Shown: positions 1-12,156 of the stretch, in pieces
Layout: every line of letters begins with the position of its first letter
Numbering within the stretch: position 1 is the stretch's first letter
Assembly: GCA_900074885.1 (NCBI GenBank)
Contig: FJUW01000036.1
Coordinates: forward strand, 1 to 64,000
DNA length: 64,000 nucleotides
Source of the DNA: Rhynchosporium graminicola
Lineage: Eukaryota > Ascomycota > Leotiomycetes > Helotiales > Ploettnerulaceae
Direction: 5' to 3'
Translations under genes and position numbers: made by a program
Notes under the pieces: generated by a model
The model's input: only the letters and a program-made list of their open reading frames with translations
The model's database searches: none
Told to the model about the DNA's origin: nothing

Positions 1-290
1 ACTATACTCTATACGAAACGATACGCCTCGTGCATAATCGCTAGCGAATACTCCTTATTACTTTACGCTTACCTTATACTTACGCTTATCGTTAGCTCGA
101 CTTAATACTCCGTATCGAATCAATATAATTAACGCTAATAACGATATTAATAGCGAGCTAGAAGAAACGTACGATAACGCCTAGGAGTATATTAAACTGC
201 TAGTAAAAGATTATACCTAGGGAAAGACTCCTTCTTAGGTAATATACGAGATATACGATATCTTGATCTTACGAAGCTTCTTAGTAGTCA
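1..290 (+). pseudogene. Probable 3' end of gag, copy A1
   Basis: This stretch precedes the protease and matches 25600-25895 of A2 on the other strand. It is placed as the gag C-terminus or gag-pro linker by position only. I could not find a CCHC zinc knuckle in it; either RIP has removed the cysteines or the family lacks one here. Frames are broken by several stops. Confidence 0.45.
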
Positions 291-3200
291 ATCGTTTACT
301 ATACGTACTACTCTTACTAAGAATAGACTCTTATATAAGCTACCTATACTTCTCGATTCTAGAGCTAATAGATACTATTTTATTAATTATTCTTTTCTTA
401 AATCCCTTTCCTTCTTCTTAAAACCTTTAATTTACCCTCTACTAAATGCAATTCCTATTAAAGGCTTTAATAGCGTTAATAGTAATACTATCAGTTACTA
501 TACGATACTTAATTTAATAGTAGATCGTCGCGTTTAGGTATTTACCCCCTTTCTTATTACTACTCTCGGAAACTATAGTATTATACTCGGAAGGACCTAG
601 CTTTCGGAACATCAAGTACTCTTAGATACCTCTAAAAAAAAAATAATTTAGCTACTATATACTCCTCCTAGTAACGATTATAGCTCTCCGATCGAGATTA
701 AGGACTTATGTAAATACTATACCTACTAGTACTACTAACACGACGCTAACAAACGAAACGAACGCCTTAATTAGTTCTAGGAAGCGTATAAGTAATAGCG
801 AAGCGTAACTAACTCTCCTGTTAATATTCGAGCTATTATTAACTCTATCTCTATTATTAAACGACTATTGCTAGCTCGGAAGCGTATTTCTAGGGAGACT
901 TATAGTTATAAAAACATCTAAAACTCTCCCCTAGAGAGTATTCTATAGGTAACTAACCTTCTATTACTACTGCCGATTAGTTAGAACCGTTTCTCCAGCG
1001 TTTATACTACTTATTATAGACATGATAAGCCTAAGTGTTTATTACCTAAAGAATAAGAATAGAGTAGTAAAGAGAAGTCTTTATATTCTAGAGAAGCTAC
1101 TAATATATAGCCGAAGTACGTATAATTTAGCGATATTATCGCCTATATCCCGCGTGAATCTCTACTTTAATCCTAATTAGAAGTCTCTACGTTAAAGACC
1201 TACGTATAAGACTACGCTTATATAATTTATACTATAGACTAATAGTTACTCGGAATACCGTCTCACGACTTAATAGAAGCTACTTAAAGTATAAAAACAG
1301 CTATTACGATATTTCGGAAGCGATAAAGATCACCTCGTATACTTAGACCTCTTCTAGAGCCTCCTGCGCTAGAGATTTATACGATTAGCAGCTTAGCCTT
1401 CTATCTCTTATATAAACACTAGAAGTCTTCTAATAATAAGATCTTCTCTACTACCTTTCATAAGATAGATAAGCTTCTTAACGATTAAATCGCAGTTCAG
1501 TAACGTAATACTACTATTATATCTTTAACTATCGACCTTACGGAACGTCGCAAAACCGCTTAGTAATTTACTATTAGCTTAAGCGAATTAGATTCAGAAC
1601 TATAAATCCCTTACGAGTATAGGTAGTAGATATACGTCTTTTCTAAGGAAGCTAGCGATATTCTCCCTTCTTATCGCTTATACGATCACCGAATTAAGCT
1701 TAAGGAAAGGGCTAAGAAGAACCTTAAATACTCCCCTTTATATAAGATATTAGCTAAAGAACTTAAAGTCGTTAAAGCGTATATTACTAATAACTTAGCT
1801 AAAGGTTTTATCGAACCTTCTTAAGCACTATACGCTATACCTATTCTTTTCGTTAAGAAAGCTAATAGAAGTCTAAGATTCTGTATCGACTTTCGCGTAC
1901 TTAATAACCTTATAAGAAAGGATTAATATCTACTGCTATTAATCGATAAAACGCTAGCTAGAATCTCTACTACTAAGATATTCACTAAACTAGATATTCG
2001 CTAGGCGTTCTACCGAATTCGAATGGACCTAGCCTCTGAAGAGTATACGACCTTCCGGACTTATTATAGTATATATAAGTGCAAGGTACTCCCTTTCGGT
2101 CTGACTAACGGCCATGCGATATACTAGCGATATATAAATAATATCTTATTCGACTACTTAGATAACTTCTATATAGTATATCTAGACGATATTCTGATTT
2201 ACTCTAACGACTTACTATAGTATTAATTATATATATATAAGGTACTATAACGATTATAAGACGCTAGATTATAAGCCGACCTTAAGAAGTATAAATTTAA
2301 CGTTACTTGCACTAAATACCTTAGATTTATTATCTCTACTTCTAAGATCGAGGTAGACCCTAAGAAGGTTAATATTATATAATCTTAGAATTACCCGACT
2401 ATAGTTAAGGGCGTATAATCGTTCTTAGGCTTTTATAACTTCTACTAACGATTTATTAAGAACTATAGAATTATCATAAAACCTCTTATATAACTTACTA
2501 AAAATAATATATTATTTCAGTTCGCTAGGGAGTATAAAAATACCTTTAATCACCTAAAGCACGCTCTCACTTCGGTACTACTCCTCTACTACTATTAGTA
2601 ATATCTACCTTATATGATCGAAACAGACGCTAGTAATAGAGTAATAGCAGGTATACTATCGTAATAGCACGACGAAGACTAGTTCCTAGTAGCTTATTTC
2701 TTTAAAACTATACTACTTGCTAAGCTTAATTACGCTATTCACGATAAGGAAATACTTGTAATTATATAATCTTTTAGTAACTAGAGATCTGAGCTCGTAG
2801 GCGTACTATATTAGATCCGCGTTATTACTAATTATAAAGCTCTTAAGTACTTAATAACCTCTAAATAGCTAAACGCACGATAAGCCCGATAAGCCGAGCT
2901 ACTCGCAGATTATAACTTTATAATTACCTATCGACCTAGGAAGTATAATCTACTTGCTGACGCTCTCTCTCGCAGAATAGATAAATTAGACGACTAGAAT
3001 AATACTAAAAGAACCTAGCGTTTATAGTAGCTACTACGCGAAGACTAAATCGATCTAGTACTACTTATAAGTAACCTCTGGAATAGCTCCGACTCTATAG
3101 ATAACTTTAAGCTTATTAACGCCTTAGAAGTCGCCGACTTATCGCTAGTCTTTTCTATAGTATAGTAAGTACTTAACGCTAATCGTACTACGCTATTACT

Positions 3201-4695
3201 TTAAGCTTTATAGAAATAAGCTCTCTCCGCTACTCTTAGAAAACTAACTATAGAAAAAGATCTTCTACTCTATAAAGGAAGACTAATCGTACTTAACGTC
3301 TTATACCTTCGCACGCTACTTATACGCGAAGTATATAACCGATTAGAGACTACTTATCTAAGTGTAAAGAAGACCTTATAACTACTAGTATTATAATACT
3401 AGTAGTACGGAATCGCTTTAACTATTAACTAGTACTACTATAACTATTATACTTACCGACGAATTCAAGTGCCGCGTGATAAGAAACTGGGCTTCCTCTA
3501 ACCTCTACTCGTACTATCATATCTATAGGAGTATATTATAGTCGACTACTATAGCTTTAACCGCGATAAACACAGCTATAATAACATTCTCGTATTTATC
3601 GACTGTTTCAATAAATAAGTAATTAGTATTCTATACCGAAAGACCTCTGATACGCGCGACCTTATAAAGCTTTACTTATACTATATATACTACTATTTCA
3701 GAGCTCTATTAATAATTACCTCTAATAGAGGGCTTTAATTCGTTTCCTGTTTTTAGACTATAATTATTATAATTCTTAGTACTAAAAGATAGCTTTCTAT
3801 AGTAGACTACTTATAAATAGATAGCTAAATAGAGATCTATAACTAATATCTCTAATGCAGATTACGACCTTTTATCTCTTACTATTAAGACGACTAGTCG
3901 GAATTCTTACTTATTATAGACTACGCTTAGATAACTCTCCCTTACGAATCCCTTAGAGGTCTCTTACCCTTTAAAGTAGTTTATAGATATATACCCCGCG
4001 TTAATTAGAATTAGAAAGACATACATAACTATAATAAACATACTAATAAGTTAAATACTTAGTAAGCTCAAGATTACGCTAATCGCTTACGCGATACTTA
4101 GACTATCGCTTAATCTAACCTCTAATATGTATAAGCTAAGATATCCTAATCCTATAATCGCTCACGCTATAAAGTCGACTTTACTACAGATAACCTTATC
4201 TAGCTAGATATACGCTACTTTATAAGTACTCGACCTAGTAAAAAACTCGACTTCCTGACTAATAGACCCTTCCGTATAATTAAAAAGGTCAGAAGCTCTT
4301 ATCGTCTAGAGCTCCTTACTAGTATAAAAGTATATAACGTATTCCCTGCTACTAAGCTATAGAAATATCTAAACGACCCCTTACTAGGATAAACCTTACT
4401 ACTGCTATTACCTATCAATATTACTAGTAATAATAAATAGGAGATCGAAGATATACTTATATGCTATAAGCAGCGCAATAGCCTCTTATACCGAGTTTCC
4501 TAGTTAAATTAAGATATTAATCTCATATAGTATAACGCTATAGATGTTAAATACGCTCCTGCTAAGCTATAATAATTCTAACTTAATAACCTAATATAAG
4601 CTAGACCTCCTGCTAAACTACCTAATTAGCTAAAAGCTTTCTACGATAGAATTAATAATTACGACTACCTTGATAGTAATAAGGAAATAGACTAA
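290..4695 (+). pseudogene. pol: Broken pol (PR-RT-RNase H-integrase-chromodomain), copy A1
   Basis: A retropepsin-like protease near 300-620 reads LDSRAN where D-S/T-G is expected; the arginine is explained by GGA to AGA in a TpG context. RT lies around 1800-2340 with FTKLDI, KVLPFGLTNG and an intact YLDD at 2179-2190. RNase H is about 2600-3000 and keeps ETDASNR, with its Asp at 2626, and ADALSRR. Integrase runs about 3300-4350: first Asp at 3544, second position changed to Asn at 3724 (SNRG), Glu at 3832. The last two are 36 codons apart, the canonical DD35E spacing. At 4440-4600 a chromodomain-like stretch (EIEDIL ... LLYRVS ... YNAID) is seen. The frame ends at TAA 4693-4695. Numerous in-frame TAG/TAA, mostly explainable as CAG/CAA or TGG, make it non-functional. 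Confidence 0.9.
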
Positions 4696-4731
4696 CGCTC
4701 GAGGGCGAGCTTTTTTCGGAAGGGGAAGTAG

Positions 4732-4966
4732 TATAATAACTAGTTAGGTTTAGAGGTCTCTCCCTATTAGTAGAAACACTTACTACTAAGCGAGATTACA
4801 CGAGTAGAGTTTAGGGGCCCCTTTTCATATATATACTTCTATTCTCTCTCTACTTCTTTACTCCTTAGTTATAGATTCTCAAGTGATTCTTACTACTTTA
4901 TATTCATAGTAATATGAGGTCTTATTACTCAGGTAGTTTTGAGACCTTTCTAGAGCAAGCGTCACA
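4732..4966 (+). repeat. 3' LTR of copy A1 (235 bp)
   Basis: It starts TATAATAACTAG, the RIP form of TGTGACGACTGG, and ends GCGTCACA. It aligns end to end with the LTRs at 20912-21146, 27241-27475 and the solo LTR at 20568-20816. A purine-rich stretch (GGAAGGGGAAG, about 4719-4730) just upstream is the likely polypurine tract. Confidence 0.93.
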
Positions 4967-4967
4967 N
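4967..4967. other. Assembly join (single N)
   Basis: The N separates the exact end of the A1 LTR from the middle of a family B LTR whose first 58 bp are missing. It is a contig join of unknown true size, not a single uncertain base. Confidence 0.9.
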
Positions 4968-5177
4968 TTCATAGGTATCCCGGCAGAACTAGTATCCGAC
5001 CTGGTATAGTATTAGACTAGTACCGGCATATATATATAAGGTGCTTTATACTCTATCTCTCTTCTTCTTCCTTCCTTATCTTTTTGTTTCCTTCGTAGTA
5101 GACTATATAAGATCGCTCTTAGCCTCTCTACTCGTTTATTCTTACTTATATACCGCCTTAAGTCTTATGTCGTTATA
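4968..5177 (+). repeat. 5' LTR of B0, 5'-truncated
   Basis: It matches positions 59-268 of the 3' LTR at 12418-12685, includes the TATATATATAAGG promoter motif, and ends CGTTATA, the RIP form of CGTTACA. Confidence 0.92.
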
Positions 5178-5640
5178 TTAAATAAAAAGATTAAGATAGC
5201 CGGAGATAGCTTACTATAATATCTTACTACTAAGTTAGTTATTCGATAACTACTCGCATATAGCTAAGATACTAGAGATCTCTCGGATAACTATGAATTA
5301 GGGTTTGATTTAGCTTATCGTAAATAGTATAATAGAGAAGGTCTTCACTAACGCTCTTTTAATAACTCCCTTAGTATAAAGGAATTATAGATAGATTTTG
5401 AAGAAAGTATAATAAATACCCCGGAACTTTAACCTCTACGTATCGCCGCCGAAATAGCCTTAATATACCTCTTTTTAAGCTTCTATTATAGCTCTTAACT
5501 AATAAACTAGAGACCTCTCTAGTTCTAGGGGAACCTAACGCGATCCCCCTTACTCTACCTCCGAACCTAATCTATTATACCTTTCCTTACTTTAAACGTC
5601 TCCTGCCCTAGAGAACGTTAATACTTTATTAAGGAAGTAC
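5178..5640 (+). other. B0 leader between 5' LTR and gag
   Basis: About 460 bases without a recognisable domain. A primer-binding site should start at or just after 5178 (TTAAATAAAAAGATTAAG), but I cannot match it to a tRNA; RIP may have altered it, or the element may self-prime. The precise gag start is not resolved because no convincing ATG survives. Confidence 0.6.
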
Positions 5641-6930
5641 CGACTAAGAGGGAAAGGAAAATAAAAGCGAAATTCGCTAGGAGTATAATTACTAAGTACT
5701 CCTATTACCGTAGGTGACTCGAACCTGATCTGTTCCCTCTTATAACGATTAGCGGACTAAGAGGAAAAGAATAACTCTCTAGAAGATACTATAGATAGAC
5801 TGATCTCCGTATAAGATAGGTTCCTTATAGAGGTCCCTTACCTATCTTCGACTTTCCTACTAGAACTAATACTATAATCTCCGCGTATAGCGGAGTTCAA
5901 TAACCTAATAAACTCTATTCTAATACGTAGTACTAAGAGAAAGGATACTATTCCTAATAAACTATCTCCCTCTCTCGGCGCTGAATCGGTAGAGTCACGC
6001 TCTAGGAAGTCTTATCTTACTAAGAAGATCTTACCCCTAGATAATAGATCGGACTTTACTTTCTTCTAATAAAGAGTATCGATACGAGACCAGCTAGCTA
6101 TAAACGCCGACTATTACCTTACGGACTTCTCCCGGCGCGTTCTCGTATAGGGGCTAGTTACTAGATTAGCTAAAGAGTATCTTACGCTTTAGTACCTTAC
6201 TAACGAGTTTGAAACTAGCGATAAGATAATCTTCTTATTAGAGGAGAACTTTCTTACTAGTTTAGAGGAAGATAACTATTATAACGCTTTCTACTACCTA
6301 GAAATATAATAACCCGGCTATATACGCGAGACCTTCGCTGAGTTTCGTAGTCGATTTTAAAGCGCTACTATCTAAGGTAAAGTTGAAAAGAAAGAGTAGT
6401 TCTTCTATATATAGGATAAGATTATACTATCTTTATACGCTTTAACTCTTATTATTAAACTAACGTAGAATAAGGATTACGCTTCTATAGTTAGATCCTT
6501 ACTTTCTTTTAATACTAAGTGTTATTATAACTTAGAATATACCTATCCCGAGAAAGCTACTGCTTAGGTATAGCACCGTAAGCCTACTATTACTACTACG
6601 ACTACTACTAGTTCTACCTCTTACCGGTCCTTAAGCTTAGCTCCTCGATAAACTACTCCTGCATTATACGTACGTACTTCTACCCTAGTATAGGCTAGTA
6701 CTCCCTCTACACTAAAACGCTCTACTACCTCGACTGGAGAACCCCTTAGGTATTACAGTTATAGATAGCTTAGTTATATTAAGCTAGACTACTTTAACTC
6801 GCCTAAGGTTTAATTAATCGACGAATTTCCGGAAGAGGATTAAGTAACTAAGGAAGTAGTAGAAGATATACCCTCCGAATCTAGGCTAATACTAAAGGGA
6901 AACAATAAGGCCTAGGTAAAAACTCCTTCC
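5640..6930 (+). pseudogene. gag: Broken gag, copy B0
   Basis: The reading frame shows a helical N-terminal part (about 5760-6060) followed by a retrotransposon capsid-like segment (about 6060-6500, containing ETFAEFRSRF and FFYI.DKIILSLYALTL). A Ser/Thr-rich linker leads to a degenerate zinc knuckle at 6751-6792. That motif keeps the exact C-x2-C-x4-H-x4-C spacing, but all three Cys and the His now read Tyr and a Gly reads Ser, each a single RIP-type transition. An acidic tail follows. The boundaries are approximate. Several TAG/TAA codons interrupt it. The protein would have packaged element RNA into virus-like particles; this copy cannot make it. Confidence 0.82.
6751..6792 (+). other. RIP-converted CCHC zinc knuckle in B0 gag
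   Basis: Reading YYSYR.LSYIKLDY, this segment has the spacing of a nucleocapsid CCHC knuckle with every metal ligand turned into Tyr (TGC/TGT to TAC/TAT, CAT to TAT). The same position in B3 (32512 on) and B1 (19302 on) is also Tyr-rich. It anchors the gag-pol boundary. Confidence 0.8.
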
Positions 6931-6959
6931 TAAGTCTACGTAAGTATAATCTCTCTAAT

Positions 6960-9900
6960 CTAGACCTTAACTCCCTAATAGGAGGTAAGTAATTTATATA
7001 TCTAACTATAGTTAGTATAAACGGGCTAAGAGTCTCTATAAATAGCTTAATCGATACCGGAGCGAACAGTTATCTATTTATTAATTATACTCTTACTAGA
7101 CGACTATCGGGGGCCCTTAGTATTAAAATCGAGCTACTACTCTATTCTATTCTAATATATAGGTTCTAATAGTCTATTAAAACCTATATTACCTATTTCA
7201 TACGTTTATACTTTTTTATTAATAGTAGGCGTATTTATAACTACCCTTTTATTCTCCTCGACTTAGGATAATAAGATATAATTATTAGTATTAAATAGAT
7301 ATAACGATTTCAGGTTAAGCTAGATACGCTCTACTATAAGCTACTATAGTCGGAACGCTATCTAGCTACCTTCTGATATAATAAGGAGATAATTATAACT
7401 TTATTACCTTATAAACTTATTATTAATCGATCTTACTAAATCGATACTAACGCGCGGGACTTAGCTATAAACTAGCTAGACTAACGCCGATTATACTAAA
7501 TAGTAGTAATATAGTATATTAATATATCGTCCTTACTCTTTAACTTATTTCCGCTTATCACTAAGGAATCCGAAACCCTTTCCGCTCCGAATTCATCGAG
7601 AAAGGTACCTGCGCCGAAACCTTACTATAAGTACTCCTCTTAACTTCTGAGGATCTAGAAACTAGTTCCGATTTACTAAATTAGTACTATAGCTTTTCAC
7701 TTTAATATAAAATATAAAAGTTCCGAATTATTCTTTATTAGTATTTACGAGATAGACTACCTCTTATAAGACTATCTAAATAGCGACTTTCCTAAGGATC
7801 CTAATACCGAACGACTCGTAGCTAAAAAGCTACCGGAATAGTACTATACTCTTAAGGAAGCCTTTTCTAAGCGGGATTCTAATATTCTTCCGCTATATTA
7901 CTTATATAATTATAAAATTATTCTAGAAGAACTATTACCTAATATATATTCGCCCTTATATTAGTAATCTACAGACGAATTATAAGTAACTAAGGAGTAT
8001 CTTATAGAGAACTTAGATAAGGGATTTATCGAATCTAGCTAAAGTCCCTTTATATTACTTATACTATTCGTTAAAAAGGCTAATAGAGGATTACGCTTCT
8101 ATATTAACTATTATAAGCTTAATACGATCACTCGAAAGGATTTATACCTAATACCTAGGATCGATAAGCTCTTAACTCGTATATCTAAAGTAGTAATCTT
8201 TACTAAACTAGATATCCGGATAATATTTAACTATATTCGTATAGACCTCGAATCAGAGGAGTATATTACCTTCCGAACTTGCTTTAGATCTTATAAATAT
8301 AAAGTACTACCTTTTAGGCTCTATAATAGACCTAGTATATACTAGCGATATATAAATAATATACTACTAGACTACTTAGATAATTTCTATATAGCTTACC
8401 TAGATAATATCCTTATATACTTAGAAATACTCTAGGAATATAAAGAATACGTTAAATTAGTATTATAATAGTTAATAGATACCGGACTTTAGGTAGATAT
8501 TAAGAAAAGCGAATTCTATATTACTCGGACTAAATACCTCGGATATATTATTATTACTAACGGAATCGAGCTAGATCCTGAGAAAGTAGTACTATTAGTA
8601 GACTAGAAGTACCCCGAAATAGTAATAGCTATGAAATCCTTCCTAGGATTCTGTAAGTTCTATTATTAATTTATTCGGAATTTCGGCCTTATCGCTAAAC
8701 CTCTCTTAGTACTTACTCGGCCTATAGTACTATAGAATTTTACTAACGATTATAAGAAGTCCTTCGACGATTTATATTAATAGCTACTATTAGTATAGAA
8801 ACTATACTATTTCGACTCTGAATTATAAACTAAACTAGAAACTAATACTTCCGATAGTATAATAGCTAGAGTTATCTCCTAATTATATAAAGATAACTAG
8901 TAGTATCTAATTAGATTCTACTCCTATATTCTTAATAGATATAAACTAAACTAGGAGATCTATAATAAGAAACTATACGCTATTATTAAGTCTTTCCGGA
9001 AATAGAGACTAGAACTTATATCTCTATAACGCTATACTAGCGTATATACGGACTATCGATCCTTAGAGTACTTTATAACTACTAAGGTCCTAACTAATAA
9101 GTAAGCTAGATAAATAGAATTCCTTTCCGAATTTAACTTTTAAATTATATATACGCTTAGTAAAGATAACGCTAAAACTAATATCCTTAGCTATAGGGAA
9201 TAAGATCTAAAGATATAGGAATAATAGAAATAAGATAATAGATCTTAGGTTTTATTACCTTTAGATTACTTAAACCTTAAGATTAACGCGGAACTAGCTA
9301 AGTATTATATCGATTAAATTAGTTATATATGCCTAATATCGCTAGGGACTAATACGCTACCGGAACCCGTATATAATTCCTTTAATTTAATCGAGAAGCT
9401 ATATTAATTTAACTAAGAATCGTTCTCTAATTAACAGAATATATTAGGAGATAGCTATACTATTAATAATAGTTTACTACTTTATAATAGTTATCTATAC
9501 GTATAACGCTATACTCCGCTATATACCTGTTTAATTAGCGAAATCCACGATTAAGTTTCCTCCGCTTATCTAAATACTTATAAGACCGCCGAAATAATTT
9601 CTACCTATTACTACTAGAAAGGACTCGTATCGGATATGAAATAGTATACTTATAATTACTACCCCTATTAGTACTCTTATCCGAAGTAAACGAAATAGTA
9701 AGGATTCCTCCACCTATTACTAGTACTTAGCTACCTTATATAGCACTTAGCTATAGATTTTAAAGACTTCCCGCCTAATAACTAAGGATTTAATAGGATA
9801 TTAGTATTTATCGACCGCTTAGGGAAGGACTCTATATCGATACTATACTATTATAATATTAATACTCGCGGGATAGTAACGTTATTTATCTAATAGATAT

Positions 9901-10980
9901 ATTGTTTCAGATGTACCTTTAAGTTAATTATATCTAACTAAAGAGCTTAGTTAGTCTTATCCTTCTAGTAAGAGTTTTACTATATAATTAGAGTTAAGGT
10001 TAAGCTCTCTACCTCTTTCTACTAGTAAACCGATAGATAAACGGAGATTATAAATCAGTATATTAACTAACGCCTTAGACCTTTTATTAATTACTACTAG
10101 AGTAACTAAGGCGAACTACTACTAATAATAGACCGCGCTTAAGTAACTTTACTTTATAACTCTATTAGTATAGCGCTATATACTCTTAAATATAGTATAC
10201 TACTACGGAATAACTAGGACTAGAAGTAACTTACTAGATCGATACTATAAGAGAAGCTTAATTATACTAATACTAAATCCTTAGCTAAACGTGCTAAATC
10301 CGCTATCGAGGTTATAAAAGCTAATATACTAGCTACTTAGTATAAGATAAGCGCTATAACTGACCCGAAACGGCGTAGTATCGACTAGGAAGTTAGAGAT
10401 AAGATATTTCTCTCTATAAGGAACCTTAAGAATTACTAGCTAAATAAGAAGCTATCTAGTCTCTAGGTAAGACTATACTAGGTCCTAGCTAAGATCGGAT
10501 ACTCCTATAAGCTAGATTTACTCCCGGGATCTTCTATATATGATATATTCGCCCCCGAATTGCTCTTTAAGGACCCGGACGACCTATTACTAAGCTAAGA
10601 GTTACTAAACCTACTCCCGGAGGTTATCGCTACTTAAGAAGAGTAGAAGTTATAAGATATACTCGCTATATAGCTCTTAAGAGGTAATCTGAAGTATTAA
10701 GTTAGCTAGCTAGGCTACGACCCGGACCTAACTTAGTATAACGCTTCCGACCTAATAAGTACTCCGTATAAGCTTAGAGACTTCTATACTACTAACTTAA
10801 GTAAACCTAGACCTCTACGTAAACTAGATTAGTAGATTAAGGCCTAGGAAGACAGAATAGATAACTACTATTACTTAGAGGATAATAAGCTATTATAGTT
10901 ACTAGTATTAGAATTTATTATTAGGAATAATCCCCTGATTATACTCTATAATAACGCTATATCTAAAACTCTACTTCTTT
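6960..10980 (+). pseudogene. pol: Broken pol (PR-RT-RNase H-integrase-chromodomain), copy B0
   Basis: The protease (about 7000-7300) keeps an intact D-T-G-A-N triad motif at 7053-7067. RT (about 7960-8600) shows FVKKANRGLRF, FTKLDI, KYKVLPF and YLDN at 8397-8408, where YLDD is expected. RNase H near 8838 reads ETNTSD, the catalytic Asp changed to Asn. Integrase (about 9470-10400) has its first Asp at 9756 (AIDFKDF), Asn in place of the second Asp at 9936, and Glu at 10044. The 36-codon spacing between the last two fits DD35E. A chromodomain-like tail (LGYDPDLT.YNASDL, about 10690-10760) ends the protein. The frame runs out near 10980, overlapping tail-to-tail with the opposite-strand gene that stops at 10963. 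Dozens of in-frame TAA/TAG are present. Confidence 0.9.
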
Positions 10981-11888
10981 AACTACTTCTACTTTACCGG
11001 TTTTCTCTCCTAAGTTCTCCGGAGCTTCTAGTAAATCTGGAATATCTAGAACCGGAACTACTATATCTAACTCCTTACTTAAATCTACTAATATAGCCCT
11101 AGTAGTAGACTAAGTATAATAACTAATCTTATAGGCTTTCTTCTTTAGAGAGGGTCCGGGAGTATCTAGATCTAACGCTATCTCGGAACTAGAAGGTAAA
11201 TTCCTCTTTCCCTTAGCGTTAGATATCGTAGCCTTAAATATAGCCTTCTTCGTAAATTCCTATATAATACTATTTAATTCCTTCGTCTACTTTAACGCCG
11301 TTTCGGCTATTAACCTAGACTCCGCCGAATCGATTATTAGAAGATCTAAATCTTATATCGCGTTAATATTATATTAGTATCTAAGAGTTTAAGATCGTAA
11401 CTTACTACTTTAATAAACTCTAACTCCTTAAATACCTTATCTATAGAACGCCTTAAAGCCTAAGTCTCTACTAATTATATAATAGTAATCTCTAATATAA
11501 TAATAAGAGTAGTAGATTTCGCGAGACGATAGATCCGATTAATAGCCTTATAGGTAGCTATAATACTACCCTGATTCAGCTCCGCGTCTTTAGCTTTAAC
11601 GCTAGGAAGTAAACCAGATAGAATAGTATACTCCGTATTAATATAGTTAAGTAACTATAACGCGTTAGTATATATAACTATATTTATATTCAAGTAACTT
11701 ATATACTTATAACTACTCTTTAACGCTAAATAATACTTATAAAGCTTAGAGTTAAGCTTATTAAATAAGCATAGGAGTTCTAAAACAGGAGTATTATTAT
11801 ACTTTATCTTAAGGAAAGCGCGAATATATCGCAGGTAATATATACGATACGCTGCCGAAAGAGTACCGGCAGGAACTAGTAAAAGCAC
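10963..11888 (-). pseudogene. Opposite-strand extra gene (aORF) of family B, copy B0
   Basis: On the minus strand an open stretch of 77 codons (11888-11655) continues, past one TAG, through a coding-like frame to a TAG at 10963-10965. A 53-nt sequence at 11353-11405 has intron signals, and its removal joins the frame upstream (about 161 codons) to the frame downstream (129 codons) in phase 0. All internal stops are TAA or TAG, explainable by RIP. The product looks helical and charged and carries two basic clusters near the C-terminus (GKRN and LKKKA here; KKKARR intact in B4). The listed start is a GTG; the same frame stays readable further upstream (GFHGSITLTP), so the true start is unknown. 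A TATA-like box lies at 12149-12156. I do not recognise the protein. Extra ORFs between pol and the 3' LTR are known in some plant Gypsy elements. Confidence 0.68.
11353..11405 (-). other. Putative spliceosomal intron in the B0 aORF
   Basis: It begins GTAAGT and is 53 nt long, a typical filamentous-fungus intron size. A branch-point-like TATTAAC lies 14-20 nt from the end (TACTAAC in B3 and B4). It ends TAA where B4 keeps TAG. Removing it joins ..IKV to DLDLLI.. in frame. In B2 and B2' this segment is one base longer, the only length change in the whole relic gene. Confidence 0.66.
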
Positions 11889-12148
11889 TATAGGAGTTAG
11901 CGTTATAGATCCGTGAAACCCTTATACTACACTTAAAACTATCCCCAGAACTAAGATAGGAAACTTACTTATATTAAGAGAAGAGTTAATTAGGTCGATT
12001 AATATATAAGATTACAGTAGACTACTATAGTAATTAGTAATAATACCTACTCTAGGAGCCGTATCATAGTCTAAGGAGAGTAAACTTATAAGTTAAAGTA
12101 GTTATCGCAGTTGAAAAGGAAAGGCTCTAATATTAATAAACCCCTTCC

Positions 12149-12156
12149 TTTATATA
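12149..12156 (-). promoter_or_regulatory. TATA-like box for the opposite-strand gene
   Basis: TATATAAA followed by GG on the minus strand, about 260 bases upstream of the preserved coding frame, also present at 13784-13791 in B2'. It is the only strong TATA match between the 3' LTR and that frame. Function is inferred. Confidence 0.45.

Larger units (their letters stand above)
1..4966 (+). mobile_element. Family A Ty3/Gypsy chromovirus, copy A1, 5'-truncated by window start
   Basis: This is the 3' three quarters of an LTR retrotransposon: end of gag, protease, RT, RNase H, integrase, chromodomain-like end, then the 3' LTR. The same order is seen in reverse in the full copy A2 (20912-27475), and the two align throughout with mainly transition differences. 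The 5' LTR and most of gag lie left of the window. The right end stops exactly at the LTR terminus CGTCACA and is followed by an N, so the downstream TSD cannot be seen. Many TAA/TAG codons interrupt the frames, so the copy is dead. Family-level assignment rests on readable RT, RNase H and integrase motifs and is secure. Confidence 0.93.

Noticed and set aside
5178..5195. tRNA-primed primer-binding site after the B0 5' LTR
   Set aside because: The sequence could not be matched to a tRNA 3' end; RIP may have changed it, so no call is made.
11655..11888. 77-codon open frame as a complete gene with its own start
   Set aside because: It starts with GTG, and the readable frame continues upstream and downstream; it is only the longest uninterrupted part of the opposite-strand relic.
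11960..12067. Upstream exon of the opposite-strand gene starting at ATG 12067 (minus) and ending at a second GTAAGT
   Set aside because: Position after the TATA box is attractive, but no acceptor I could find restores the downstream frame, and other copies could not be compared reliably there.
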